A DNA stretch of 64,000 nucleotides, from the NCBI GenBank assembly GCA_900315105.1, contig OMXX01000001.1, positions 149,394-213,393 of the forward strand, in the 5' to 3' direction. Position 1 is the stretch's first letter. The number at the start of each line of letters is the position of its first letter. The notes under the pieces were generated by a model that was given only the letters and a program-made list of their open reading frames with translations, made no database searches and was not told the origin of the DNA. Source of the stretch: an uncultured Prevotellaceae bacterium. Lineage in GTDB: Bacteria > Bacteroidota > Bacteroidia > Bacteroidales > Bacteroidaceae. Below, piece by piece: positions 15,980 through 24,804 of this stretch. The position numbers were made by a program, and so were the translations under genes.

Positions 15980-16250
15980 TTTAGGGCACTCTCTCATTCA
16001 GTAGTACTTTTGCCTACGATATTCTGTCACAGAGAGATAACTTCCAGGTGAAGCCCAAGGCTTAGAGTTTGCCTCAATCTATATACATAGGGATAAGCAG
16101 ATCAGCCGAAGATAGGTAGGGGGCATCGTCAGGAGTAAGGTGAACGGTATGTGGCAGTTAGTAGTGTTGCAGGGCATTAAATCATCTTAGCTGATGTAAC
16201 TACATATCAAATAGGGTAGGTAAGAGTGTGCTTTTGCCTACCCATATTTT
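15980..16250 (+). ncRNA. Candidate small RNA or leader before 16,338 gene
   Basis: This 500-bp stretch between 15,836 and 16,337 has no open frame of note. It contains a host-type promoter, TTTAG (15980-15984), 20 bp, TACTTTTG (16005-16012), and ends in a hairpin GGGTAGG (16214-16220)/CCTACCC (16237-16243) followed by ATATTTT. In between are local stems such as AAGGC/GCCT, CTCTCTC/GAGAGAT and CATC/GATG. A roughly 230-nt transcript is implied. A second -7 box (TATCTTTG, 16288-16295) would then serve the gene at 16,338. CAATTCCAATAT occurs twice (near 16,253 and 16,299). Confidence 0.4.
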
Positions 16251-16337
16251 ATCAATTCCAATATTAGGGCATTGTCATTTCATAAAGTATCTTTGTGGCA
16301 ATTCCAATATCGGAAGAAACTCTAAAAACTTATCTTT

Positions 16338-17264
16338 ATGGCATTAGAAGTAGAAACTCCAGAGAAAATCTATTGTTGCGGAGGTGACAATAACAATGCT
16401 CTGATGACCGCTATGATGGCCAATGGCGGTGGTGTAAATGGTATGTGGAACAATCCTTGGGCTTACATGATGATGATGTACGTCATGAAGAACATGAACG
16501 GTAATGGTCAGAATGGTACTGAGGTGGGTGTTGACTACAATAGTCGCGCTCTTGCAACACTTCAGGATACCGTTAATCAGAATCAGCTCAACAGCACCGT
16601 CCTTGCTGCAATTAACAACAATCAGGATGCGGTTCGTGAGCTTGCTGGTATCTTCCACACTGACATCAGTACTATCCAGCAAGGTATTGGCTTCATCAAT
16701 TCATCTATCCAGCAAGTTGGTGGTCAGATTGGCCTTGGTATCGAGTCTGTTAAGAATGCTGTTGCTCTTGGTGACAATGCTGTTATTCGCCAGCTTTGTG
16801 ATTGCTGTTGCTCTATGAAGACAATGGTAATGGAAGGCTTCAATGATACTCAGCGTTCTATTCTTGAGGGCTTCAATGGAACACAGCGTGAAATCCTGAA
16901 CGGTACATATCAGGAGCAGCTTGCAACTGAGAGACAGACCAATATTCTTGGTTCTAAGATTGACATGAACCATGCAGCAGAGCAGTTACAGACATGTCAG
17001 TCCGTAAACGCTCTCCAGTCTCAACTTTCTCAGATGTATAGCGGATTGCAGGCAAGCATGACCAATCTTGGTTTCCAGACTGAGAAGAATACTGCCGCTA
17101 TCGTTCAGAACAATACCGCACAGACACAGCGTATTCTTGATTCTATTTGTGAGCAGACAACCCAGTCACTTAGGGATAAGCTTGCTGACAAGGATAGGGA
17201 GATCCAGACACAAACCATTCTTGCACAGCTTAAAAGTTCAACGACTGCCGCAGTAGCTGGTTAG
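16338..17264 (+). CDS. Abundant coiled-coil phage protein, unknown role
   Basis: A 308-residue protein of a type common in Bacteroidales phages and uncharacterised as far as I know. It has an N-terminal CCGGDNNNALM segment, a Met/Asn/Gly-rich stretch (WAYMMMMYVMKNMNGNG), a Cys cluster CDCCCSMK near residue 155, and long Gln-rich helices (LNSTVLAAINNNQDAVREL, tandem FNDTQRSILEG/FNGTQREILNG). Codons are the host-preferred set, like the first sheath. It has its own promoter and terminator, so it is probably a highly expressed virion or scaffold component. Confidence 0.7.
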   Translation: MALEVETPEKIYCCGGDNNNALMTAMMANGGGVNGMWNNPWAYMMMMYVMKNMNGNGQNGTEVGVDYNSRALATLQDTVNQNQLNSTVLAAINNNQDAVRELAGIFHTDISTIQQGIGFINSSIQQVGGQIGLGIESVKNAVALGDNAVIRQLCDCCCSMKTMVMEGFNDTQRSILEGFNGTQREILNGTYQEQLATERQTNILGSKIDMNHAAEQLQTCQSVNALQSQLSQMYSGLQASMTNLGFQTEKNTAAIVQNNTAQTQRILDSICEQTTQSLRDKLADKDREIQTQTILAQLKSSTTAAVAG

Positions 17265-17276
17265 TTTTGTCATTAC

Positions 17277-17322
17277 TTGAGGGTTGGTGCGGTATTTTTA
17301 TCGCATTAAACCCTCATTTTTG
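17277..17322 (+). terminator. Rho-independent terminator
   Basis: TTGAGGGTT pairs with AAACCCTCA around an inner TGCG/CGCA stem, followed by TTTTTG. Confidence 0.75.
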
Positions 17323-17360
17323 TAAGTTTTCTGCAAAAATCACACTTTAACGCATAAAAT

Positions 17361-17804
17361 ATGAATTTTAGAGAACTGAAACAAGGGAATGAGCTGTTTA
17401 TAATGAACAGAGACACTATGGAGGTAAAGCGTGGAAACATAACACATGTTTCAGCACCACACATAGATACAAAAATAAACATGACACCTCAGCAAGTTGT
17501 TGATGTCACCGCATTGGTTGATGGAAAAGGAATAACCTATGTTGCACCTGAAGGATCATCAGTAACATATTGTGGATCTCTGGTTATAAGTTGCTCAAAG
17601 GAATATATTCTAAATGAGGCTAAGGCTATAAAGTCTCAATGTGAACAGCTATTATCTTCTATTGATGATACAAGATCCAAACTTGAAAAGTGCAATAAGA
17701 CAATCTCAGAACTTGACGATGTGTTTAGAGAAAGACAAGAAAATGATGCCAGACTTTCCAAACTTGAAAGTATGATGCAGTCTTTATTAGATAAACTTAC
17801 ATAG
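17361..17804 (+). CDS. Small phage protein with C-terminal coiled coil
   Basis: A 147-residue protein. Residues 1-85 are a beta-rich domain (NRDTMEVKRGNITHVSAPHI, MTPQQVVDVTALVDGKGITYVAPEGSSVTYCG). Residues 90-147 are a heptad-like helix (LLSSIDDTRSKLEKCNKTISELDDVFRE). I do not recognise the family. It lies alone between two terminators next to the abundant protein at 16,338 and may assemble with it. Confidence 0.65.
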   Translation: MNFRELKQGNELFIMNRDTMEVKRGNITHVSAPHIDTKINMTPQQVVDVTALVDGKGITYVAPEGSSVTYCGSLVISCSKEYILNEAKAIKSQCEQLLSSIDDTRSKLEKCNKTISELDDVFRERQENDARLSKLESMMQSLLDKLT

Positions 17805-17810
17805 TCTTAT

Positions 17811-17844
17811 AAGGGTGATAATTTATTTTATCACCCTTTATTGT
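17811..17844 (+). terminator. Rho-independent terminator
   Basis: AAGGGTGATAA (17811-17821) pairs perfectly with TTATCACCCTT (17828-17838), followed by a T-rich tail. GTCTATAGTT, a partial late motif, follows at 17,845, 52 bp before the next ATG. Confidence 0.85.
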
Positions 17845-17896
17845 TGTCTATAGTTACCAAAATAATCTAATATTAATAAAAACAACATAAAATATT

Positions 17897-18820
17897 ATGG
17901 CACAGGAAAAACAACTTAGCACCATAACTGAAGGTAAGGGGGCTATACCATTTTCTCCTAAAGTCAATACATCAACAGTGTATGATGAAAATGGACAGCC
18001 GCTAAATGTTGTTCTTCGATCCGTTGATGGTAAATTCAAAGAGTGTTCTCATTCAATAGGAGAACAAAGAGAAAAAACTGAAGGATTGCAAGATACTATC
18101 AATGAAGCGGCTCTACACAATGGAGAAGTGCAAGCTGCTGTATTGGTTAATATTGCTTCAGGAACAGGACTTACAGCAGTTAATGCTCAACAGGCTTTTG
18201 CGGAAATAGCAAGAGAAATATACCCAGTACAGGTAACTATTGCTGAAAGTAATGCTGGAACTTTTGAGATAGGTACTCGTAAAACCCCACACATTGTTCT
18301 TAGTATTTTAAGAAATGGGACTGATGTGTCATCCTTAGCCGACACCACATCTTCACAAGGCGAAGTTCAATCCGACCATAAGACGATTATTGGTTCTGAA
18401 ATCACAAGTGGAACAACTACATTCCAGATTTCTGTTTCGCAAGGTGGTCAGACAGTCGATGCTCCTAATCAAGTATTCGACTTTATGAATTATCGTTATT
18501 ATGGTGTAATTAATAGCACAACCGAGCCGACAAAGGCACAGGTAAAGACATTGTGTGAAAATGGCACCTTGACTAAGCAATTAAGTCGTTCTACCAAAAT
18601 GTCGGCAACTGATCTCGCAGCCAATAAATGCTATGTGTTTGTAGTTCCAAATACAAATATTAATCTCATAGTCAAAAATGCGAAATCGGGCAATCCTATA
18701 AGTGGATGCACAGTTGATACGGTTACTATCAATCGAGTTAATGGCACTGGTACGGTAAGCTGCAAATATGTAATCGTTCCTTATGGTGCTGCCGCATGGA
18801 CATTTGAGATAACTAATTAA
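17897..18820 (+). CDS. Tail appendage protein, unknown
   Basis: A 307-residue protein opening the tail-appendage operon. The N-terminus (GKGAIPFSPKVNTSTVYDENGQPLNVVLRSVDGKF) recalls the attachment domains of tail fibres. Residues 95-190 look Ig-like (VQVTIAESNAGTFEIGTRKTPHIVLSI, then SEITSGTTTFQISVSQGG). The C-terminal part is beta-rich. Small appendage proteins of this kind decorate Bacteroidales phage tails. Similar N-terminal logic is seen in the next gene. Confidence 0.55.
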   Translation: MAQEKQLSTITEGKGAIPFSPKVNTSTVYDENGQPLNVVLRSVDGKFKECSHSIGEQREKTEGLQDTINEAALHNGEVQAAVLVNIASGTGLTAVNAQQAFAEIAREIYPVQVTIAESNAGTFEIGTRKTPHIVLSILRNGTDVSSLADTTSSQGEVQSDHKTIIGSEITSGTTTFQISVSQGGQTVDAPNQVFDFMNYRYYGVINSTTEPTKAQVKTLCENGTLTKQLSRSTKMSATDLAANKCYVFVVPNTNINLIVKNAKSGNPISGCTVDTVTINRVNGTGTVSCKYVIVPYGAAAWTFEITN

Positions 18821-18831
18821 ATTAGACGGTT

Positions 18832-19173
18832 ATGGCAACAAAGAAAGAACAAGTGGCCTTTGAGTTAGAAAATCCTGGTGGATTTGTTACTCAAGCAAGT
18901 CAAATAGGCATGGATGGTAAACCCATCAATCAGCAAATAACTGGTAGAGACACTAAGGTTAATTATAATTCTGGCAGTATTGAGAGTAAATTAAATGCCA
19001 TGATTGATTGTATGCAGTTAATGATACAAGGTGTTGTGTTTCATTCTGGCACCCCTTTTGTGTCACCAGCAGAACTTAATGATCATCTCGAATTGTTGAG
19101 AATATCAAGCAGTTCAACTACAGCTAAGTGCGGTCAAGCAATTTGTGGTCAAGCAATATGTGGAACTAATTAA
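18832..19173 (+). CDS. Small tail-associated protein with CGQAI repeat end
   Basis: A 113-residue protein 11 bp downstream of the previous gene. Its N-terminus (FELENPGGFVTQASQIGMDGKPINQQITGRDTKVNY) resembles an attachment peptide. It ends in a tandem KCGQAICGQAICGTN, encoded by a short DNA repeat near 19,134. Phages often end short linker proteins in such Cys-rich tails. The function is not recognised. Confidence 0.5.
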   Translation: MATKKEQVAFELENPGGFVTQASQIGMDGKPINQQITGRDTKVNYNSGSIESKLNAMIDCMQLMIQGVVFHSGTPFVSPAELNDHLELLRISSSSTTAKCGQAICGQAICGTN

Positions 19174-19186
19174 AAAATAAGAAGAT

Positions 19187-20719
19187 ATGGCAAATATTCC
19201 AAAATTAAACTATTCGTTTACCGACAATCAAACAACGATTTCGGCTGAACACTTGAATGCTTTTGTTAATAGGATTAACTTGTTGATTGATGCGGTAGGT
19301 GAACAACCTGTTCCTACACAGACGGTTGCAACACCTACTATTTCTATAAGTGGCACAACCGCAACAATCAGTTGCTCTACAAGCGGTGCAACTATATATT
19401 ACACAACTAATGGTAATACACCAACAACAAGTAGCACTCAATATAGTAGCCCTATTACATTGTCTGGTGCCTGCACAATTAAAGCTATCGCGGTTAAGAG
19501 TGGAATGAGCAATTCATCTGTTGCAAGTCAAAGCTACACACCATCCGTTGTGGCTGCGCCTGTGATAAGTATTAGCGGTAATTCTGCAACTATAACTTGC
19601 GCGACATCGGGTGCAACTATACATTACACATTAGATGGAACTACACCGACAGCAAGCAGCGCTCAATACAGCAGTCCTATCACGTTATCGGATGCTTGCA
19701 CAATCAAAGCTATTGCGATGAAGAGTGGCATGACAAATTCATCTGTTGTAAGCCAGTCTTATTCGCCACCAGTAGCTCAGTATATCACATTTACAGATTC
19801 GGCAGTCAAGGCTATTCTCGTTGCGGATGCAACCATTAATACGAGTGGTGACAGCGAAATTTCCTTTGAAGAGGCAGCAGCAGCAGAAGCATTGCCATCA
19901 GCGTTGAAGAACAATACAACTATCACTTCATTCAATGAGTTGGAAAACTTCACAGGCTTGACCTACATTTCCTCTGAACAATTTAAGGGAGACAGCAATC
20001 TTGCAAGTATCAAATTCCCTTCTACTATAACGGATATTAGAGGCTTGGCATTTACGGATTGCACAGAACTTGGTAGTATCACATTACCTCCTAATCTAAC
20101 GACATTAGGTAGCAATGTTTTCAAGAATTGCACCAAAGTCAACTTCTCATCTATACCAAACGGAGTGACAGAAATAGGTACTGCCACATTCTATGGTTGT
20201 ACTGCTTTGGCACTATCCTCACTGCCGACAGGCTTGACGAGCATTGGTAGCCAAGCGTTCTATAATTGTGGAAATATCACTTGTAACACATTGCCAAGTA
20301 CACTGACTTCAATCGCAGGTTCGGCATTCTATAATTGCACCAAAGTAACATTCAGCTCATTACCATCGGGAATTACGTCAATCGCCAATCTTACATTCTA
20401 TGGTTGCAAACTTATCACTATATCCGCTATACCAAGCGGTGTAACATCAATTGGTGATAATGCTTTCAGAGGTTGCACAGGCTTGACTACTATGGAAATA
20501 CCATCCACAGTTACGTCATTAGGAACTAAGGTATTTAATGGTTGCACTAATCTTGCTAAGGTTAAGATGCCAGCAACACCGCCTACAATAGTAGATGATA
20601 CTTTCCCATCTACAACGGTATTTTACGTTCCTGATGCAACTGCTCAAGCAGCTTATGCAGCAGCAAGTGTATGGAGTGGCATAGAATCAAGTAGAATTAA
20701 ATTGTGGTCTGAATGGTAA
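19187..20719 (+). CDS. BspA-like leucine-rich-repeat tail adhesin
   Basis: A 510-residue protein. After a short N-terminal attachment helix (residues 1-40) come two copies of a chitobiase/CHB_HEX C-terminal type Ig module (about 45-118 and 121-195; each reads ATISCSTSGATIYYTTNG-like and ends KSGMSNSSV). From about 250 to 480 run BspA-type leucine-rich repeats with a 22-24 residue period (LPSTLTSIAGSAFYNCTKVTF, then LPSGITSIANLTFYGCK). Such surface LRR proteins bind host or mucosal ligands in Prevotella and Bacteroides. Inside this tail operon it is probably a receptor-binding or mucus-binding appendage. Confidence 0.75.
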   Translation: MANIPKLNYSFTDNQTTISAEHLNAFVNRINLLIDAVGEQPVPTQTVATPTISISGTTATISCSTSGATIYYTTNGNTPTTSSTQYSSPITLSGACTIKAIAVKSGMSNSSVASQSYTPSVVAAPVISISGNSATITCATSGATIHYTLDGTTPTASSAQYSSPITLSDACTIKAIAMKSGMTNSSVVSQSYSPPVAQYITFTDSAVKAILVADATINTSGDSEISFEEAAAAEALPSALKNNTTITSFNELENFTGLTYISSEQFKGDSNLASIKFPSTITDIRGLAFTDCTELGSITLPPNLTTLGSNVFKNCTKVNFSSIPNGVTEIGTATFYGCTALALSSLPTGLTSIGSQAFYNCGNITCNTLPSTLTSIAGSAFYNCTKVTFSSLPSGITSIANLTFYGCKLITISAIPSGVTSIGDNAFRGCTGLTTMEIPSTVTSLGTKVFNGCTNLAKVKMPATPPTIVDDTFPSTTVFYVPDATAQAAYAAASVWSGIESSRIKLWSEW

Positions 20720-20738
20720 TTCCTAAAGATAGATAATT

Positions 20739-22559
20739 ATGGCAGACAATATTTATAGAAGTGATGGCACACCTTTACAGTTACCCCAAGTCAATGTCAA
20801 TCCGATATTGACTGAGGGTACTCCTATCGCCTCTATTAATGGTAAGGTGTTGTACGCCCCAAGTGACGGTGGAGGTGGTGAGCCTGTAGTGGTTGAAACT
20901 GTATATACTCTTGCAGATATTGCCGTAGAAGGCTCTAAGACAGGTTACTACGTACATACTGATGGAAGAATACTATCAGCAGCTAACTGTATTGTAACTA
21001 AACCATTCCTACTTAAAGTTGGTGATGTTATCACCTGTTCAACTGGAGGTACAGGTATTTCCGTTTTGTCTATGTCTAACAGCATTACAGGCAATAGAGT
21101 AGATTCAGTCGTAGCTGCAACAACATCATTCTTAGGCACAATCGAAACAGAAGGGTATTATGTATTTAGTGGACGCATTAATAGACAAGATGATACAAAT
21201 CTTGTAGTTGAGGTGCATCGCTATACCACAGACAATCCTTTGGAAGAGCTTGAAGAAAGGGTAGATGTACTCGAACATAAAGTTAATGGAATATCTGGTG
21301 CATCATCAGCCCTTTCTCTCGGTGTCCTCAATTACATGGATGAGATACCGTCCTATTGGTTTGGTTCTGGGTATGGCAATGGAATGTGGTACGATACCTA
21401 TTTGGAGAATAAGATTCATTCTGTACCGCAAGGCAAGCATTTCATTTTCATCACAGACGTACATTACACCTTGAACAAGAAACATTCAGCAGCACTCCTC
21501 GACTATATTAGGCGAAGAATGAACATCAAGACTATAATTCATGGTGGTGATGTAGAGAACGAGGCAACAACTAAAGAAGCGGCTGCAAAACAATGGCTTG
21601 ATTTCAATGAGGATTATGTGTTCAGAATTGGTTCTGACTTCAAGCAAGTATGCGGAGACCATGACCACAATGCAAGTTCAGGACATGAGCCTCTTCCTTA
21701 TGAGTTCGTACAGGAAGCGATGAACGGATATAATATTAATGAGCTTCATTACGATACCTTGTATGATGAAAGGATTGCCACTTATGGTTGGTCAGCAAGT
21801 GAAATGGCCGAGTACGAAGCATGGAAGAAAATGCACTACTATTATGACGATACCACTATCTCTACAAGGTTCATAGTTCTACATACTGGTTGGCCAGGCG
21901 ATGTAGGATTAATATACACAAAGATAGGTGAGGGCGCTCAGTCTGAAACAGGTGCGCCATACTTGCAAATGGATTTCTTGTATCATGCACTTATGACTGT
22001 ACCAAATGGATATAATGTTGTGGTGTGTGGACATAATGTAATAGGTAATAAATATTACAGGGTAGATGAGCAAACTATGTATAACCTAACTGAGCCTGTC
22101 TGGAAGGGTTCATGGCAACAGGTTTCAAAAATGCTCAGAGCATTTATCCATAAGACTGTTTCACCATCTATAACATATCGAGATTGGGATGGAACTGCCA
22201 CCAAAACGAAGGTATATGATTACAGCGAAGCTCCAACCGCTAACATCGTATTCTGTATAGGTGGCGATGTGCATTGGGATATTATGGCTAAAGCACAGAC
22301 ATCATTAGAAACATTGGCAAATGTAACTAATGGAAGTTCAATCAGTAAGACTGAGGATATTGCTCATATTGTTGTAATGACTGACGGAGCAGATCGAGGC
22401 TACAAGAGCTATCCAAATGGAGATGCTATATGCCCATCCGCAACAGCAGGAACATTGGATGAACAGGCATTTGACATAGTTACACTTAATGATAAGGGTA
22501 TATTCTTTACAAGAATAGGCTGTGGTTCTGACAGAAGTATTTTATTCTCTAATAGTTAA
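20739..22559 (+). CDS. Tail fibre with metallophosphoesterase domain
   Basis: A 606-residue protein. Residues 1-180 are a beta-rich attachment part ending in a short coiled coil (EELEERVDVLEHKVNGI). Residues 220-590 read as a calcineurin-type metallophosphoesterase: FIFITDVHYT (first Asp/His pair), IHGGDVENE (bridging Asp), VCGDHDHN in place of GNHD, VVCGHN and IGGDVHWD (late His ligands). It could trim phosphorylated surface glycans, teichoic-like or lipid A phosphates during adsorption; the substrate is unknown. The motif replacing GNHD keeps a possible metal-binding His. Confidence 0.7.
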   Translation: MADNIYRSDGTPLQLPQVNVNPILTEGTPIASINGKVLYAPSDGGGGEPVVVETVYTLADIAVEGSKTGYYVHTDGRILSAANCIVTKPFLLKVGDVITCSTGGTGISVLSMSNSITGNRVDSVVAATTSFLGTIETEGYYVFSGRINRQDDTNLVVEVHRYTTDNPLEELEERVDVLEHKVNGISGASSALSLGVLNYMDEIPSYWFGSGYGNGMWYDTYLENKIHSVPQGKHFIFITDVHYTLNKKHSAALLDYIRRRMNIKTIIHGGDVENEATTKEAAAKQWLDFNEDYVFRIGSDFKQVCGDHDHNASSGHEPLPYEFVQEAMNGYNINELHYDTLYDERIATYGWSASEMAEYEAWKKMHYYYDDTTISTRFIVLHTGWPGDVGLIYTKIGEGAQSETGAPYLQMDFLYHALMTVPNGYNVVVCGHNVIGNKYYRVDEQTMYNLTEPVWKGSWQQVSKMLRAFIHKTVSPSITYRDWDGTATKTKVYDYSEAPTANIVFCIGGDVHWDIMAKAQTSLETLANVTNGSSISKTEDIAHIVVMTDGADRGYKSYPNGDAICPSATAGTLDEQAFDIVTLNDKGIFFTRIGCGSDRSILFSNS

Positions 22560-22560
22560 T

Positions 22561-22635
22561 ATGACACACATAGACAAGAACAGCATAAAGTACTTCTCTG
22601 TATGCCTTACAGGACAAATTTGCACAATAATCTAA
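22561..22635 (+). pseudogene. Truncated YfiM-like membrane gene
   Basis: Starts ATG at 22561, one base behind the fibre stop, and encodes 24 residues whose first 16 (MTHIDKNSIKYFSVCL) align with MKHIDRNSLKHFTVCL of the 76-residue membrane protein at 14,197. It then diverges and stops, so it is probably a deletion remnant. The next 120 bp (to 22,755) hold no convincing gene. Confidence 0.55.
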
Positions 22636-22755
22636 ATAATAAGGAGGTGTCTGATGACATCTCTTTATTGTTTTATATTGAATACAAAGAAAATGAAACA
22701 CAAATACTTGTTGAGCAGCAATTAAACAAGTGTCTATTATTTAGAAAACAGCAAT

Positions 22756-22974
22756 ATGAAAGAGTTTTTCAAATCAATGATGGGTAGGGGAGGATACAGC
22801 TCCAAACGTTTCTGCGGTTTTATGATCGTAGGAATGCTCTGTTTTGCCTATGTGTATTGCACCATTAAGCAATGTCAGATGCTTGAGGCTACTTATGGTT
22901 TCATGGCACTTGCTGGCACCTTACTTGGCATTGAAACAATATTTACTAAGGGTAGTTCAAAGAATGGGAAATAA
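22756..22974 (+). CDS. Holin-like small membrane protein
   Basis: A 72-residue protein with a basic N-terminus (MKEFFKSMMGRGGYSSKR), two hydrophobic segments (about 19-36 and 44-62) and a basic C-terminus, the topology of a class II holin. It overlaps the following spanin-like gene by 11 bp, a usual pairing in lysis cassettes. Holins form the lesions that release the endolysin. No endolysin gene is visible nearby, so the lysis role is inferred. Confidence 0.55.
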   Translation: MKEFFKSMMGRGGYSSKRFCGFMIVGMLCFAYVYCTIKQCQMLEATYGFMALAGTLLGIETIFTKGSSKNGK

Positions 22975-23455
22975 GGAACGGATAATATGGTGGCTAATAT
23001 TGGTACTATTGTTAATATCAACAATAGGAGTAATTACACGTCACCTTATGCAACCTAAAAATGTCAGCGTAACTTACGATACAATAACCGTATATGACAC
23101 AATTATTTACCCTATCCCATGTGATAGCATAATCAAAAGATACGAAACTGTCAAGCTTCCAGTAACAAATACTGAAGTGAGAACAGATACCATATATAAA
23201 ATAGACTCTGTAGAAGTCTCAGTTCCAATCTCACAAAAAACATATTCGGATAGCACTTACAAAGCTGTCATCTCAGGATTCCATATATCCCTTGACAGCA
23301 TAATTGTAAGGAACAGGGAAATAACCAAAACAATTACTGAAACCAGATACAAGCCTACGAGATGGGGGCTTGGCATATCTGCTGGGTATGATCCCATTAA
23401 CAATAGCGTGGGAATAACACTCGGTGTTCAGTACAATATATTACCACTAAAGTAA
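22964..23455 (+). CDS. Membrane-anchored periplasmic protein, spanin-like (DUF6808-like)
   Basis: A 163-residue protein from ATG 22964 (MGNKERIIWWLILVLLLIS); an in-frame opening at 22,844 lies inside the holin-like gene and is rejected. One N-terminal anchor (8-25) is followed by repeated TYDTITVYDTI/RTDTIYKID patterns, SVPISQKTYSDSTYKAVISG, and a C-terminal GLGISAGYDPINNSVGITLGVQY like an outer-membrane strand. This matches a family common in Bacteroidales phages (DUF6808, from memory). An anchor plus envelope-spanning body next to a holin fits a spanin. It overlaps the next gene by 1 bp. Confidence 0.6.
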   Translation: MGNKERIIWWLILVLLLISTIGVITRHLMQPKNVSVTYDTITVYDTIIYPIPCDSIIKRYETVKLPVTNTEVRTDTIYKIDSVEVSVPISQKTYSDSTYKAVISGFHISLDSIIVRNREITKTITETRYKPTRWGLGISAGYDPINNSVGITLGVQYNILPLK

Positions 23456-24135
23456 TGAAGACATATACAACAAGGTCAGGACAGAACATATTCGATATTT
23501 GCTTGATACTATATGGAAGTATCGAAGGCATACTGGATCTTCTGGTATGTAACACATCTATTGACATTACTGAATATGGGCCGAGTGAACTGGAAGGCAA
23601 GCAACTTACTATGGATACTAAAATATCCAGGGGTATAATATTGAAATATCATGAAGGGATCAATATTAATACCAATGTAATTGACAATGCTTCCCAGTCA
23701 AACACACCATTTGCAAACGGAGATCACTATATAGAAATTCCAGTTATAAATCCTGAGTCTATTATAATGATTGTGGATCAAACTGGAATTATGTCAACTT
23801 TCAGGTGTCAGCTTGTTTCTGGTACAATTTATATAGACTGGGGTGACTTTAGCGATGTCGATGTTATAGAGCCTGAAGATGACATAACAATAGAGCATGT
23901 TTATAAGTCTTCTGGCAAGCATGAGATTAAGATATACGGTGAAGGACTTATCCATTTCCATATCCTTGATATTAGGGGGATAAATGGTATTGCATATCCA
24001 ACAAGCAGGATATATGCTGATGAGTTCTACACGAACAACAATAATCCTGACCTTCAGGGGCTTATAACCTCAGAACCTATAATTGAATGGTATATTGTAG
24101 ATGAGGTTCCATTGGATACAGCTAAAATTAAATAA
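23455..24135 (+). CDS. LysM-like plus PKD-like tail protein
   Basis: A 226-residue protein. Residues 1-70 look like the LysM-type module found in baseplate hub proteins (MKTYTTRSGQNIFDICLILYG, then LLVCNTSIDITEYGPSELEG). Residues 95-180 resemble a PKD/Ig module (IYIDWGDFSDVDVIEPEDD, ITIEHVYKSSGKHEIKIYGEG). The combination suggests a tail-tip or baseplate appendage binding peptidoglycan or sugars. It starts on the last base of the previous gene. Confidence 0.55.
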   Translation: MKTYTTRSGQNIFDICLILYGSIEGILDLLVCNTSIDITEYGPSELEGKQLTMDTKISRGIILKYHEGININTNVIDNASQSNTPFANGDHYIEIPVINPESIIMIVDQTGIMSTFRCQLVSGTIYIDWGDFSDVDVIEPEDDITIEHVYKSSGKHEIKIYGEGLIHFHILDIRGINGIAYPTSRIYADEFYTNNNNPDLQGLITSEPIIEWYIVDEVPLDTAKIK

Positions 24136-24137
24136 AT

Positions 24138-24803
24138 ATGGAAATAACAAGATTTGCAACTGGAGATATTGATGTATCTGAAAGATTGAATCTTATGATA
24201 GATACAATAGATCAGAATGAAACAGATATTGTAGCGATTAAAAAGAAGATATTCCCAATGACAGCTACGGTATCCATTTCACCAACAGGCTATAAGGAAA
24301 AGGGATCGGGATCAGTTAATGTTACTATCTCTTGGGCTAATGCTAAGGTAGATAATCAACCAGTATCCATTACAAAAGTTACAATTAATGGTGAGGAAGT
24401 AAACGCTGCTGCTGGAAGTGTAGTAAGAAGCGTTTCAGATACCACATCATTTGCCGTTGTTGTGTATGCTGCTGGTATGTCAGATTCTCATAGTGTTGGT
24501 ATTACTTATGTATATCCAACGTACATATTCTTCTCTGTTGAGTCTAACTATCAGAATGTTACGCTTGGTGGTACAAAGCAATTACTTGGTAATGCTACAA
24601 TGAATAATAAGAGTGTTACCAATAATGCTGCTACAGATGCTTATCTATGGATTTGCACACCTTATAATGTTTCATCGGTAAAGACATCTGGAGGTCTTGA
24701 AATTGGTGTGGCTGGTTCTATAAGGGGTACAAGAAATAATCTCAAATACTGGAGAAGCAATGATGCTCTTGCACCTGGAACATGGATATTTAATGTAAAA
24801 TAA
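24138..24803 (+). CDS. Tail appendage protein, unknown
   Basis: A 221-residue protein with an N-terminal helix (RLNLMIDTIDQNETDIVAIKKKI) suited to trimerisation or attachment, followed by Ig-like beta stretches (MTATVSISPTGYKEKGSGSVNVTISW, then TSFAVVVYAAGMSDSHSVGITYVYP). The end (WRSNDALAPGTWIFNVK) is typical of compact tail-tip domains. It lies 2 bp behind its neighbour and 1 bp before the first fibre of the MAEQIKVPG pair. The function is not recognised. Confidence 0.5.
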   Translation: MEITRFATGDIDVSERLNLMIDTIDQNETDIVAIKKKIFPMTATVSISPTGYKEKGSGSVNVTISWANAKVDNQPVSITKVTINGEEVNAAAGSVVRSVSDTTSFAVVVYAAGMSDSHSVGITYVYPTYIFFSVESNYQNVTLGGTKQLLGNATMNNKSVTNNAATDAYLWICTPYNVSSVKTSGGLEIGVAGSIRGTRNNLKYWRSNDALAPGTWIFNVK

Positions 24804-24804
24804 T

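Noticed and set aside
22602..22787. 61-codon frame before the holin-like gene
   Set aside because: Biased composition, overlaps both the truncated relic and the start of the holin-like gene, and no family is recognisable.
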